Origin: Spirometra erinaceieuropaei
Taxonomy: Eukaryota > Platyhelminthes > Cestoda > Diphyllobothriidea > Diphyllobothriidae
NCBI GenBank assembly: GCA_902702965.1
Contig: CACRXP010000722.1
Location: 1 to 64,000, forward strand
Reading direction: 5' to 3'
Length of the DNA stretch: 64,000 nucleotides
The position numbers and the translations under genes were made by a program. The stretch's first letter is position 1. Every line of letters starts with the position of its first letter. The notes below the pieces were generated by a model that was given only the letters and a program-made list of their open reading frames with translations, searched no databases and was not told the origin of the DNA. This document shows positions 13,201 to 28,200 of this stretch, piece by piece.

Positions 13201-16200
13201 ACTCATGAAATTTGTTGAAATTTACGAATGATTGTCAATCACTCGCAAACCGACACCATTTCATGAGTCGAATGTCTACTTTAATGAAGTATAAGCTTAA
13301 AAGAAGTAAAAACATAAAAGAAATAGTAAAGGCAGTGTTCATTGTTTAGAAATGTCGATTTATTTTGAAAAGTTCAATATCCCGAAAAAGTCAGATATGA
13401 CTCTAATTTAGTAAACTTCGTTTTTAGATGTACTGAATGTATTCTCACACCAGAAGCGTAGTAAATATGAAAGTAGAAATAAAATAACGCCTAATAAGAT
13501 TGTTCTAGTGAAGTTTACATCTAAATATCGTTTAATAATTACTGTGATTTCATATATGACGGTTTGTCAGCTGCCTACATTCTGAGTGTAGATTCCAAAA
13601 CAGTTTCCCAGGGATTCGTGTTATCCTTGACTTGTTTAAGTTAGATGGGGTGGGGTTCAACGAGAGAAACTGGATTTTGCTTGATTTCACCGATGTGGAC
13701 GTCGTAGGCAGAAAGGGTTTCATAAGGTAACATGCTGCGAGGCCGTTCGGTGCCTAATAAGTTTAAATAGAACTGACAGGCGGGATCGTAAGCATACCAT
13801 TTTGTGTTTATAGAGAGAACTTTTCTTCCGTTAAATTAATTTACACTTTTCGTTCGTTTTGGACTTCGTTGACTTTCAGATCGGCCTCGAAGTGTTGCTG
13901 AATACTTCATGATTTTCAGTGTTTTCACCCGATCGTCCATAAAGACAGATTCTGAATTACCTGTCTGTTGGGAACTTTAAAGCAAGATTATTCTTGAAGG
14001 CATTTACCGAATTAGTGAGTGTTCGGGCGCTCCTTCAGATGGTCGTTTGGGTCGCACGTGGTTAAATTACTATGCTTTCAATGAAAAACTCGGTCAGATG
14101 CGTAACCGGAGTCTAGGACATGTTTTAGCATAGGAAATTGCAAGAATATGTTGTAACGTCCATTTTCCCTAAAATTTACTGATATTTTACTTGATATAAT
14201 TACGTAAACACAATTTCTGCGCAAGAAAAGGACGTTTCAGTGAAGGGAGTGGATGAGCGAACAAAATGCGCGCCGTTAAAGACGTCCAGAAATTTTCGCA
14301 TTAGTTTCCTTTATCAGATTTTATGAGATAGGTCACGTACTGTATTTCGCCCCATCTAGCCGTAGCAGGGACATTTTCTTCGTCGTCCTCCCAATGAGCT
14401 CAAATTGTTGCTGCCCTCAATTTGGCACTGTTACCTACTTGAAGGCGTCCAATTGGAGGTCATCTAAAAACCTGGCCCGGCACAGTTTGGCAAGACATGG
14501 GGGTCTTCGACCTCCGTTACTAGAGAGGTAACTTAGGTCTCCAGGTTGACTCGAATCTGCGACGTAATCAAGGCTGGGTGGATCCGAAATGGGCACACCC
14601 CGCCAAGTAGAAATGAAAAATCATCTAAACTAGCTGTAGTCAAAACCGACGGTTGATCAAATGGGCGCCTGACTGTCGTGTCCATGGCTTCTCTCCTCCT
14701 TGCCGAAGTCTGACTCATGGCGATGTAGGCCAGTTCGTGTCACCACCTGTGACTTCCCATCTAATCTCCAAACCGCCGGCTCGTGTTCGTGCACACTCGT
14801 CTCTAGTTATCAGCCGTACGTGAGGAATGTCTCAGAGGCCGTCAGCTGCCTTCTCAGCCCACTTGGAGTTGGGGTTGCACACAGGGCGGAAGCAACCATC
14901 AGGCACCGAGTCATGAGGCAGGAGAACCCACTGCCACGACAGGAAACGTCTGAAGTTGTTTACCGGATGTCGTGCAGTTGAAGGCAGAACAACTACGTCG
15001 GAGAAACTGGGAGATTATCTCGGACGGAGATGGCCGAGCACGCAACAGCGGCGAGGGGAGAAGAAGCTAGCTCTCAGATGGCGGCTCATTCGACAGGACC
15101 CGGCCATATTTTTAAGTTTAGAGAGGCCGAAATCCTCGCAAGTGGTGACAACCGCGTGAGCCGCGAGCTACTAGAGTCGTGGATCTCAGGCCCTCACTCC
15201 ATCGACGAGCGCAGTGACCTTCGGTTACCATATTCTGTGCTGAGGACTTCCCTGGGCAGGGGAATCAGTCACGTGGGGAGGGCGCAGGCGAGCAATTATC
15301 TCATTGGCAGTGAGCCAAATGGCGGAGCGATCATCACGCCAACACCCAACACGGATGACGTAATTACGGCAATTAACGACTTGGACGCGGACGAACAAGA
15401 CATCATCGTCCCAATTATGACCCCAGCGGTGATCGCTAGATCTGTTAATTACAGTATGCATGTGATCCAACGGCAGCTGCGTTCTATGAATACTGCAGTC
15501 TTCGTGCCTCCACTACCCTTATCGGCGACCGTCTCTGATGATGGATTCGAGTGAGAATCCGAAACGCCAGACCAATGAAAGTTTTTTTCCAGTGGTCACA
15601 TCTGCTTCTTCCTCCGAATCGTCAACCGGCTTTACCATTCAACTCAGCTCGGCCTGTTCGGCCGCTGGAAGGCTACAGTGGGCGTCCACCCTCCGGTAAC
15701 GTTCGTGTCGCAGCACTTTGTCACGTGGGAACGTAGAAGCTGTACCTGGTCTTCAGTTTTGTCTAAACCGTTGTCACCAACGGACGGTTGGCATGGTGAC
15801 TGAAGGAAAGCGACTTGTATGTCGGCGAAGAGGGAGTCGTTTTGGGCTTTGATGTCGTGGCCGCATACAGTGCGTGACCGATCTCATTAAATGTTGGCTG
15901 TAATTCTGAAATGCGTTTTCGACTAGGAGGGATTACTTAGGTGGAGTTGTAATATTAATTATTATGTAGCATAATCCTATAATATTTTGGACTCGCCGGG
16001 ATTTCGGCTTGTGAGGGCACTTCTTTTTGACCTCCTGGAGAAACTACACTCGGTAAAAATTGTCTACTTAAGTAGCATGCATTTCCACACTTATTTTCGA
16101 TGGTCCTATAAATTCCAATATATTTTATAGAAACCATCCAAAATATGCATTCTTTTACTCTTTTGGTAGAAAATCAAAATTTGCTTTGCATTTTATGCCT

Positions 16201-19200
16201 AAGGAATGTGTTTATTTGGGTTTTGAAAAAGTTTCTTATTATTGGATTTTCAAGACCATGCGATGTCCATACATACGGCATTGCACACGAACGTTTACCA
16301 GTGCTCCTCATGAAATGTACAACATAGTCCGCATCCACTGCAAAATTTTATGAGCTCTATATAGTATCTTCTTATAGACCTAGAAGATTATATGATTTCA
16401 TTTACACGTTGTAGATTGAAATCGCTTAACGCTAGTTGAACGGCTGACCAGGCTCAAAATTATTCTGGAATTGGGAAACATTTTCGAAACCTAAATGTAC
16501 TTTTTCTTCGAGTATAAAATATAAAGACAACGTAATTCTCTACCAAAGGAGTAAAATAAAGCATATTTTTGGACGTGTTTTAAATAAAATATATTTGAAT
16601 TTATATGACCATCGAAAATCAATGTAAAAAATGAGTGCTACTTAAGTAGCCAATTTTTACCGAGTGTGGTTTCCGCAGGGGGACGAAGCGAAGTGCATTC
16701 AAAAGCCGACATCCTGACGAGTCCGAAATACTATGGGATAATGCTACATAATAATTAATATTACAACCCCACCCAAGTAATCCTTTCTAGTCGAAAAGGC
16801 ATTTCAGAATTTCAGCCAACATTTTATGAGATCGGTCATGCCCTGTATGTCAAACCTCACTCACCTCCAGTTCGGCTTAATTTTCTCAAAATTCTGGCGA
16901 AAAAGTCGATATTTTGGTTTTGAACTATGTGGGACCGGGAGATTCGATGAGTTTCGACTCAGGCGACCTCCTCAAGCCTAGCATGATTCTCACTGTCACT
17001 GTATGTCATAGCGGCCGGTTGTTCGCCATCTTGTCAATCACGGGATCCGAAATAAGATTTAAAAGCTGGCTACTTACCAAACGGCGCTAATATTCTGAGT
17101 ATTGTGAATTGTGACTTTGTTTGCCCTTTTTCCTCGGGTTTCTTTGCATGTACGACCAAAGATATTGGAATCTACACCTGAGAAATGTCATTAGAGGACT
17201 CTGTACAATCAAAATGACGGACCTGTTTGCTTATTTGTTAATCTACCGAGTACTTCGGATTATTCGACTATTGTTCTAATAGCTCGAAACCAAGTAACTG
17301 ACGAACAAGTCATGGTTCTGTCTGGCAGTTAGCACGACAAATATCGATTTTGCGCACAGTGGTGGTATTGTAGTGGGCTAAGATGGAAAACTTCTTACAC
17401 TTTAATCTCGTAGACCCTCTAACACCCCAGCCTTAAAATACTGATTGAAGTGGTAGAATGAACACACATTACCCTGCTATATCTCTAACCGGCCGTTAGC
17501 ATGACATCTACAGTAGGTGACGTAGGACATGAAATGTCAAACGGAATTTTGAAACGTGTTTCCATTAAATATATATATTCAGGCTGGGTTATAATATTGA
17601 CTATCATGCGTCATGATCCAAAAATATTTCAGTCACGCAATAATAGCGGCTTTAGAATGCGACTTTTGGCGACCGCCGCCTACAATAACTAATTTCCGTG
17701 AAAATGACTTCCAAGGTAGTATGAACTTTTCCGAGTGACATTCGGAGTCACTATAAATTCATGTATACCTTATAGGGATTTCCGCAAAATATCATTTTTT
17801 ACACTCACTTGGTATTTAATTTCGTCATCTTCAAATCTCGTACCTCAATAAAAGGTATGCTTCGCCTTTAAAAAGATTTGCGATCATAATATTTTTAAGA
17901 TCGTGGGGTTTCCGTTCAAGTAGTATCGTGTCAGTTCGTTTATTACGTCTCTTTCTGAAGTATACAACATATTCTATTTCCATTATGCAATTCTGGTAGC
18001 AGTAGATATATTTTTTAATAACAAAGAATAATAGGTGATTCTTCTTGAATAGGAAGTATGTGGCTATAATTTGAAAACCCTACAATCATTTTGGAGTAGA
18101 AAGATTTTTGAAACCAATAGACGCCCTGGCTTGAAACGTAACCTTTAAAGAAAACGTGACTTTCTATCAAATTAGTTCAATAAAAATTATTTCCAGGTGT
18201 CTGTAAGAAAGCACAAGACTGGTCGAACACCGGGACCATTTGTTTATTTGCCCGGGCTTTCGAACTCGTGCGGGAGTCCATCTTCAAAGTTAAGAGTAGC
18301 AACAGAGCAGGCGACAGTTATAGGGGGTGTTTGCCAGTCCCCGGTTAGTGACACAGGTCCGGAGATGGCTGCATATTACTCTGTATGCCGACGCCAAATC
18401 GATTCATCCATTAACTGAGTTCTCATTCGGGGCCCAGGTTTCAAATTATCCTCAGTTTGTCTTCATTCCGTCGTGGTCGATTGCCTTGGTGGCTGCGGAG
18501 CTAAACGCGCTACCCTTTTTGGAGATGTTGGTGGCCACCTGAGATAATCGTGACCCCGTCGCACAACCAGCGGATGTTTGTACCTGCGCTACCTGAGCTG
18601 CATTCAGTCTGACCAGTGTGATTACCAGGACAGTTTATGCAGGGGATACGATACGCTGCTGATTTAAGCGGTCTCCGATTTGCTGTGAATGGGTAGCTAT
18701 AGGACGGTGGGCAATCCCAGCACGTACTTCCGCAGTAATGCGCTTGGTCGCCCTTGATAGTTACCCCAAGGAAGGGGAGTTGCGGATCCTTTTCTTACTC
18801 CTTTATGATTTATATATCCGGGAAGTTTGCGTTTAAAAAAATCATGGAAACTCAGCAGCATGCCCTTCCGGAGGATAACAAACGTATCGTTTGACTCCCA
18901 TTGCATGAAGGCTGTCATTTCCAGCTCCCGTGGGACTAGTTTTTCCGCTAAACCAGATGTTGGAGAGCCCTTGGAGTCCTTTTCCAAACCAAAGCACGTT
19001 CTAGAATTCCGGTTGGCATTTTACATGATACGTCACATACTGTACCTGTATTTTGTGGTTCCTAGTGGAGGGGGAGGATTTAAGTGCATCAGGGCTTTCT
19101 TTAATAAAGTATTTGTTGTTAAATTGATCCCTACCAGACCTCCGACTAAGCTCGTGCACACAACTCCAGACATTGCGATTCTGGCTTTTCTTTGTTCTGA

Positions 19201-22200
19201 ACGGAACTTGAATTCGGGTTTTTTTCTCTTTAGTTATTATCACCGGTTTGGCGAAATCAGACGGCAGGCCGCGATCGACTTTATTCTCGGTCACACCACC
19301 AGTCCAGAGTTGAATTTCATCCAAAGTTGCTCCCTGCCCGAGGCGCTGTCTCCTACTGTAAGTGAGTTCGATCTGCACACCTTTCTATATAAGTTTCATC
19401 TAGGTTACTATTTTTGTGAGATTTTGATTGCCAGAGGTCCAGACTCTGCCGCACATTTGGGTGGGGTTGCCTATACTAATATCGCCCTTCTCAAACGTCG
19501 GCATAGTCGAACCCACATGGGCAACACGACCCCCTCCCTCCTCCTCCCCCCTCCCCCGAGGAAGAAAAGCTCAGTCTATTGGCCTAACTCAGTGGATAGC
19601 CGGCGTGTTCACAAACGACCAATAGTGGTTGATGGCGATCATCCTCGTCTTCGAGGAATTTGCTTCCTGACCTCTTCGACTGCTGCCTTCACGCCCACCT
19701 GGGACACAACAGATTGCATTTCTCCACTGTAGCACTGCAAGGTGATCAGCCTGGTTAAGATCCCTAATTCACGAGCCACTGTCAAGTGTAACGCCAGTGT
19801 AGTTCTCCATCCTGTGTGCCGATAAATCACGGAAGCAACCACCACGCCGTTCCCGCTGTTCTGTCATAGCTGGCTTGATTCAACTGAAATGTTATCATGC
19901 AGCATGATCGACCATAGTGAATCACAGTGGAGGGAGTCGACTGCGTAGGCAGAATCCATGAGACAGGTAGACTGCTGATGGCAACTTCAGTGTTCAGAGA
20001 TTTGACGCAGAGATCAGTTCTACTCAGCACATCCTCGTGTTAGCCCAAAGTGACGCTCATTCGTTACTGTCCGTTCGTCATTTTACAAGCGGGGCGATTG
20101 AAGAGGAGAGAACACCGTCATACCAGTCGGTGTGGGGGGACTGTCGCAGTTAGCCAAATTCGAGTTGGCTGTAACCAATTAAAATTGGACGCCGCACTTT
20201 GTCAGTTTCACATTTACGCGTCTATCACCTCGACAAACGACAAACTACGGTCATAGTGGACGGGGGGCCGTCTTTATAATGTGGGAATTAAACCTGCCAC
20301 TAGACCGTCTTGTCTGATAGCGATGCCGTCAGCACGCTTCGTCTGAGTCCAACATAACCTTCGGGTATTTTGGTTGGTCGAAGTGCGTTTCAGTTCTTAG
20401 ACGGCTTTTACAGAATCCGTCGCCCCTTATCATGCATTCCGTGTGGTCTCATGCACACGAATGCCAACTGAATCGGTGCTTCCGAGATCCAATTTCTTCG
20501 AGAACACCTGCCATAACGTAGGGCCTCCCAACAGGTATTTTGAGGAGTTTGTAGGACCCAATCCAGCGTCGTACTTTCCAGCCTCTGGTTTTCGGTCGGC
20601 GACCGAGATAAAGCGGCCTACGTAGAGGATTGTGAACCGATCTCACTTCGACATAGTGCCCAGCCCCCAGACAGTGACGTTGTCAACAGCTACCGGCGGC
20701 ATATGCACTGGACTACCGTTCTACGGAGGGAGCTGCAGGGGTCAATCCCATTTCCCGTTTTCTGGCATGTGACTGTCTGTCGGCGGACGCGACAGCCGAG
20801 CTGACTCTCAGGAATACTTGAATTGGTTTTTAAAATTTTTCTTTGGGTTTGAGCCATTTGTCTTCTACTAAAAAGACCTCAAATGTAGCTGCCGTCTGCG
20901 TCGGTGCGACGAAGCATCTCGAGACAGCCAGATATGAGCCTGTGCTATTGACGGGACGTTTTAATTGCCAGCATCCCATCTCCTCTCAGGTCGTGTCTTT
21001 TCGGCACAGCACGTTGTCTGAGCGGTGGTCGAACCCTCACAAAGGCCTGGACAGAGCTGTTCTCGCTGCCAATACCGCCACCACGCGCGAAAGTCTACCA
21101 CCGAACTCTGACCTAGTGTGGTCTGACAAGTGCGCAATTGAGTGTGACCTGCGTCATGCTACCGCGGCATGTTGCATGAAGTAGGTCTAGTAGCTTAGTT
21201 CACCATATTTAAGGGTAAAAGGCGTTGCCTTGGCAGACCTTCTTATAGTATTTGAATCAACATAAACATGTTACTATACGTTTTGCAGTAACATGCGTAT
21301 TTTGGGAAATACTGTCGAAATGGGGGGAATTCAAACCCAGGCACCATTAAAGATGTCGTGGAGGGTTTTTGGAATAATTTATATCAACAGATAAGAAAAT
21401 GGTAAGTCTTTTATCATTTTCACTGATTATAACAAGAGGTGAGTCCCGTAGACGCAAAAGACTTCCCTGTTTCTGTGTTACAAACGCACGCCGCGGCAGA
21501 TACAGTCCGTTCACTGAGACACCGTTGCCTGCCGTTTGAAGTTTGCCAAAGATGGTCTCTCCTTCCCTCTTCCTTCTATCAGCATTTGTTGTTGTGGCGA
21601 ACGTAATAACATCTGTGGCGTGGAAAACAGTGCCACAAGGATGCACAAACGCTCTGCGTGGGGATATTGGTTGCCAGTGCGCATGCGAAACTTTGACTGC
21701 ATCATACAGAGCCATTACGGCGTCGCTGTGGAATAGTGTGAACGTGATCTGGGAGACACACACCATGAAGTGGGAGTCGACGTCCGCAATTTAGTGCGCC
21801 AACCCTCCGCAGTGCTGCAAGTGAAGGCAGCGATCACACACTCCAAAATGCAATGTGCAGCCCTCCCGGGGTTAATCAGTTTGCTTACTTACTATTCAGT
21901 CTACAAGCCAAGGACCGGACGCTTCGGGGCTTCCGGGCGCCGTAGCATGAATGGAGGAATGAGGTGGAGAAATCTGTGTTTTAGTCAAGTTTTCAGTGGC
22001 TTGCTACAAGCTGGGTCACCTCCTGCTCAACGTGACATTTGGACGACGGCCCTGCCAAAAGATAAAATTGTCTAAGGACTGTTCATATTCCCCAAGTCAC
22101 TGTGCTGTCATCCAATTTCTACAGGAATGTCTGGGTTTTCGGTTTGCCAAAACTAAATCCTCTGCATCTGCTTGGTCAGCAGCTGATTTTTGCCAGGCGC

Positions 22201-25200
22201 AAGTCTGCTTGTTTCGTGAGTGACTTTTAGTGAAGGTTCCTGCTAATTATATTAGCGTGTGGTTGCGTGGCGACTGCGTTCTATAAGTACTGTGCTCCTT
22301 GTGTCCTCATCACCGTTTTTTGCGACTGTCTCTGGTGATGGACTCGAGTGAGGATCATAAACGTCAGACTGATAAACGACGTGCTTCAGCGATCGCTTCT
22401 TCTTCTTCCAAACTGTTTCCGGGAACTCGCCGATTCGCTACAATTGGCACAAGAGTCGACGCTCGCCCACGAACTCCCCGCGTAGTTAATTACTCAGCCG
22501 AAACAAACTCTCAGCGTGGAATATGAAAGTGGTTGTTGCTGCACTCGTGAATCAACTGTGGGCAGTTCAGACAGATCGTGGCTCGCGCGATTGTCACTGT
22601 TCACAAGAATTTCGGCCACACCAAACTTGAATGTGCATTTCAGTTTCGTCGAATCAGCCGGAACTTGGGAGCCGACGTCCTGCCTCCTCACTGCTGCTGC
22701 GTGTTCAGCCGTCCGCGTCCAGACTAATTTACCAGTGTCTTCGAAGTAGCTTCTTTTCCCGCAACCACCAGGGATCTGGTAGACGACACCCGACGTGTTC
22801 CGTCGTGCTAGCGGGTTTTCCGGCTCCATCATCTGGCGCCTGATGGTTGCCTCTGTTCTGTGTCCAACCCCAGCATCACGTGGTGTCGCAAAAAAGCATG
22901 CTTTGACATACCAACTTAATCCTATAAATACTGCAGTCCGTATGCTGTCTTTAATGCTAAATTCGAAGGTGAATTCAATAGTTCAAACAAATATGACTAT
23001 TGTTTTATCGATCGCCTCCCATTTCTCTTAACTGCCTCCTGGAACTCACCTTTTCACTTGTTGTCCTGAAATATCACGATTGTTGCCAGTGAATAAGACA
23101 TCCAGGATGACTCTCTTAGTTTTATCTTCTTCCATCATCGTGAATTCAATGTCCAGAGGTCGGGCTTTGGGGTTTTTTTCGAATGGAACCACCCGGGACC
23201 CATCATGCACGATGAAGTTGGCATCCAAACTCCTGGGCCGAAAATCCATTCTGTACTTCCGAAACCTTATAGATTTGGGTTGGTACGGAAGCCCGGTCAT
23301 TGGCCGAAAATCACTGATAATTTTAGAATATGCGCCGTCTTTGTTGTGCCTAATGTATTCATGCGGCGAATACACTGCCGCTTTGATTATACTTGGAGCC
23401 AGTTCGTGAGCGGATGCTCTTTGATGGCTCACTAACGTGCCCTGTTGTATGTCTTCAAACAACCCCGCGGTAGTTCACGTGCCAACACAGGTTTTGCTGA
23501 TTAAATAGCCTGCTGAAGCAACTATGGCTAATCCGGTGCACCGGATCTGTAACCTGCCCTTCCTTTCTTAGCCGGGTGACGCAGTCATGCAGCCGCTGTT
23601 GGACCAATGTCGTGAGCTCTGCATGCTCGACAGCGAACTGTCCTACTTCGAATTTGTTGCAACGTCTGCAAACCAGTAAGTGGCTGGACAGTTTTACCTC
23701 TGATTTTTTGTGCATCCTTTGAAGTTTATTGAGGACAAGTCGATTTTATAGGCAACAACACTTTACCTCCCACGACGAACCTTTCTGTTTGCCAGCCTTA
23801 ACTCAGTCCTCTGTGTCTGTTTGCGCAATGTCGAAATTGCTGTTTATCTGGCGTTTATAAATAAACTGTCGGACGCTAAAGTCGATACTTCCCCATGTTG
23901 ATAACTATATGCATATAAATTTGAAGACAAACACGTTGCCTGGTAAAATAGAGAACTTTATTAAGTAAATTTCCTACACTGGTTTTCCAGGTCGTCGTCA
24001 GACTTTAGTAAATGTGCAGAAAACAAGTAACATTTCAAGCGCGCTGAGAAACCAATATTCATTTGGCGATTCAGCCGCGTGCGGCCGCCGTGTGCCTCAG
24101 TCTGTATCGATTGGCGCTCGTCTCTTCCACTTTTCCCTTATATTTCTGTGCATGGCGTCTAACTCAATGTGCCGATTGATGCATGATTCATCGGAGTGCA
24201 TGGTTTCAAGAAGCTCTCCGCCTTTTTTGAAGGGGCGAACTCCGAAGATGCGAGTTTTGTCCCGTGCGAAGGTGTGCCCAGTCGTAAGGGTGTACGTGGC
24301 CATTTTGGATAATTGGTCTCACCTCTTAACTACCAGTTGATGCTCGTGAATGCGTGTAGACTTTCCTGTTTGGCCACAATATATAGCATCACAGGCATCG
24401 CATGGGATCTTATAGACGACTTCTTTCTTACCAAGATAGCCAATCCATATCCCTAGGGTGTACAAGCTGAATGTATATTTATTTTTTAGCCCGTTTTAAA
24501 TGGTAAGCGTTTTTGCACATTTACTTAAGTCTGACGACGACCTGGGAAACCAGTATTCAATATTTACCCAATAAAGTTCTGCTTTGTTAGAACTCTTAGA
24601 TCTTTGTCTTGAAACGAGCTTTTCATTTGCACAGGAATACTGCCAACAGCTGAAGGGAGCTCCTATGGGATGACCTATATCTGGTTTTCTCGCAGACGTC
24701 ACAATGCAAAAATTAGAGGCTATCGCCTTACCACTAGTTAACCCTAAATTATGGGTACGATATGTTGATGACACGTTTCTCATTGTTAAAAGTAATCAAC
24801 TGGAAATACTCCACATTATTATTAAATCAATATTCCCAGGAATCACCTTCACACTCGAGAAAGAGGCTGACAACAAACTCCCCAACTGTTTTACTTTCTT
24901 CCCTGTCCTAACAGTTCTGCATCCCTTAACCCATTTCAGGCTGCAAAAACCTTCCCGTTACCTGGATACAATTGGAATGATTACGGACAAGTATCTGCAT
25001 CTGGTGAGGTAAGGCCTCAGCTTCCTAATTTTCATCATGCGCAGCAGACTTTTTGAAAACCGAATATTACCCTTCTTTCGAGTATAAAATCGGAAGAAGT
25101 CCTAATTTTCTACCGAATGAGCGAAAGAATGAATATTTTTATGCATGTTTTCCATGAAATAAAACTGCATATTTAGGGGCATCGAAAATCAATGAGAAAA

Positions 25201-28200
25201 ATGCATGCTACTTAAGTAGTCACTTTTAGATAGCATAGTTTTTTTATGAGGCCGAAAGAAGGTTCGTTCGAAAACAAGCATCCTGAGGTATCTGAATTAT
25301 GCTAGAATTATACTGCCGGCTGAAGTTTTACAACCCTACTTAAGTAATCACTTCGAAACCAAAACACATTTCGGAATTTCGGTTGACATTTCATGAGTTA
25401 GCCCACCTACCGTTTATATCGCGTGGCCCGTTTTAGGGGTAGGGTCCCCCAAACTACTACGCCTCACACAGCCAGACTGAGCGATGCACACCTGTCCCGT
25501 GATTGGCGATCACTGCTGGGAGCTGTAGGGACCGGGGTCGGATTTTATTGACCAGATCGCGCTGTACTCCCCGTATCTGCATAGGTTCAAAACAGACTCC
25601 CCTTCCTCGGCGCTTGAGCCCTTTTCCTCTTATGCATTTGAAGACTTTCACGTGATTTCCATCCCGTCCTGTTATTCACACTAACTTGATTACCTCGCTA
25701 GCAGTATTTGTTCATCCAATTTTTTTGTCATTTTGTCAAATGCTGCCCCTGAAACTTACGGTCATGCCTTGGATTGTTTTAGGCTCACTATTGTACAGAA
25801 GCCTGCCTTCCAGCCACACGTACGGATCCCAGTCGAGGCAATTTACAAGATTGTTGTTGGTAAGTCGCGCCTCGGTTTGCTGGTGGGGGAGCAGACGCCG
25901 TCTGTCGTTGTGAGGGCGACCTCTAGCACGCCATAGGCGCCAGACCGCTAAATTTTCCAACACTTAGTCAGATGAAGCTAACGTGCACCGATCTGCCCTG
26001 ATTGCTGGACAGAACTGAGGGTTTCCGCGTTTAGAGTTGGGGATCTGCAGTCCATCTAGGCGGTGGCATGGCGACCCGGGGACAATAATTATTAAGGGCT
26101 CACCGACAAAGCCACGGACACTGGAAGGGCCATTTTGGCTTATTTTCCCTCATCATCCAATGATAGCTCAATCCCGGGATGCACCTCCGATATCCAGTCG
26201 CTCATTGGGCAACGCTCCCACTGGACTTACGGATTCGCGTCTTGTCGAGATCGGGAGTGTTTAGTTGTAAGGGTCATGCACCGATCTATCCGGAGTATAG
26301 GATGAAAATTAGCATTGTCGCTTCGCCTTGCAGCCGAGTGTCTACGGCCCCCCCACGCAGCCGGTCGCATGGCCATTAACGGCGCTAATTGCGATGTGTT
26401 CACCTACAAATTCACGGATACTAGAATGGCCATTTAGAAATCCCCGAGGCCGCATACTCGCCGTGCTTTTTTGTGGCTTCTTCATCGATTAGACAGTGCG
26501 CTCTGAACTCTGACAAAATCCCGCGAATGTGTATCCTTTACCCGTTATTCCTGCCCGACAGGAAGGTGTTGATAAGCGGTCACTAGCCTTGCTAGTGCCG
26601 GCAAACCCTGTAGTGGGCACTTTTCTAACCTGTACCGGGATCAAAACGCTCTTGATCTCCAAAAATTCATTGACCTGACACGCCAGGGGTGTTGCAGCGA
26701 ACGGGGGTGGCTGAATAAGCAGGAAATGGGGACTGTTCTGGTCTGAGCCACAACGTAAATCATCACTGACAAGTGATTACGAAGACTTAAGCTTGGTATT
26801 ACGGCCCCTTTCTATAGGAAGTTTTCTTATGCTCTAGCCGTAACACTTAGCTGGTGGCCCGGTTTACAACTCTCGGCAATCGAATCCTCAAAAGAGCAAG
26901 GTGTGAAGGGCAGGCGTCTAATGCTGAGCTCCCAACAACAAAACCTGATGATGAAAAGGCAGATACAGTGTCGAAGGGCGTCCTTCAATTAAGCCAATCA
27001 GATCATGCCCTTGACCTGTTAACATGTGGTTATGTCTGCTGACTCATTTGATTGGCTGGGCGCCCCTCCAATCCTGCCGGTGACTGGCGCGATCTCAAAA
27101 CGTTCATGCCGTGCGGGTGTGCGGGCGGATCGATAGGACAGTATATGCACGCGTCCTTAGAGCGGCATGCAAATGAGTTGGTTAGGACGGCCTCTCCTAC
27201 CACGCTTATCCCTGCATCAACAATCAACTTAGTACTCACATGAAAATGGACTTTAGAAATATTGACGGCGGGTGCATGTCCTTGGGCTGCTTGTGCTGTA
27301 GATTCGCTTCGCCAATGCTGGGGCTAGATCGGGGTCCGGCAGGTGTTATGGGAAGAACGCGTCCATAACAAACGCCAACATAGGAAGTCTGTTGGCAAGT
27401 TAGGCTTCTAGCGAACATCATGCCAGTTGGGATCTTTGCGTTCCCATTGTTTGTTGTGTAAAATCCTAGTCAGTGTACGTTGTGGACTACTAGGGGGTGG
27501 GGTGGTACGCCCAAGTGCGGGTTTTTACTGTAACATCCACCTGCACCCTCTTCCGCCTCCGGTCTTCTTGACCTTGTCTTGACAACAGGCCCAGGTGAGG
27601 GAGGAGGAGGGAATACGGTAAATGCGGCTTGAGTCCACTGGCAGCATAAACGAATTCACGCGCAATTCACCGTGCCCTTTCTCACCCTGCTGTGGAGCAC
27701 AGGGTGGACACCGTCGCCAGCGGCGGCCGAATTGTATGTGTTAACAAAATGACCTTTCATTTACCATCGTTGCCTCCTCTCGAATGGGACTAGCTGCCCG
27801 AAAAAGCATGTGGAGGTTATCGGTAGCCCGAAAGACGGATAAAATCAGTTTCAGATGGTCGTATGTTTAGGTTACGGCAGGAAAATGTCCATATGAATGA
27901 AGAAGTAGAAAGTCACGGCTCAATTTTAAGGTCCGTCGTTTGTGTTACCTGGAGCGGGTGGCGATTTCTAAGTACGCCCCTTTCCAACAACCGGTTAGTT
28001 CCGTTACGCACACTTGCATTAATGGTTCGCAGTTGCTTCTGTCAGTGAGTCTTTCGACCCCCGACCGTTCTATGCTATGTATAATCGTCGGCGATGACCT
28101 AATTGCCTAATAATTGTACTTTCAGGTGTCGAATCGCGCCTCCTAAGGGCACCTCTTCCCGTCCTCCAAATCTACTACAAGGCGCCGACCGTAGGACCTG

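Noticed and set aside
20843..21184. A 113-codon plus frame in the same interval as the missing exon
   Set aside because: No family similarity, and codon content looks random.
22125..22215. Candidate missing SAC2 exon (CTACAG to GTGAGT, ECLGFRFAKTKSS...)
   Set aside because: It would leave in phase 1 while the next exon needs phase 2, and the similarity to hSac2 is not convincing.
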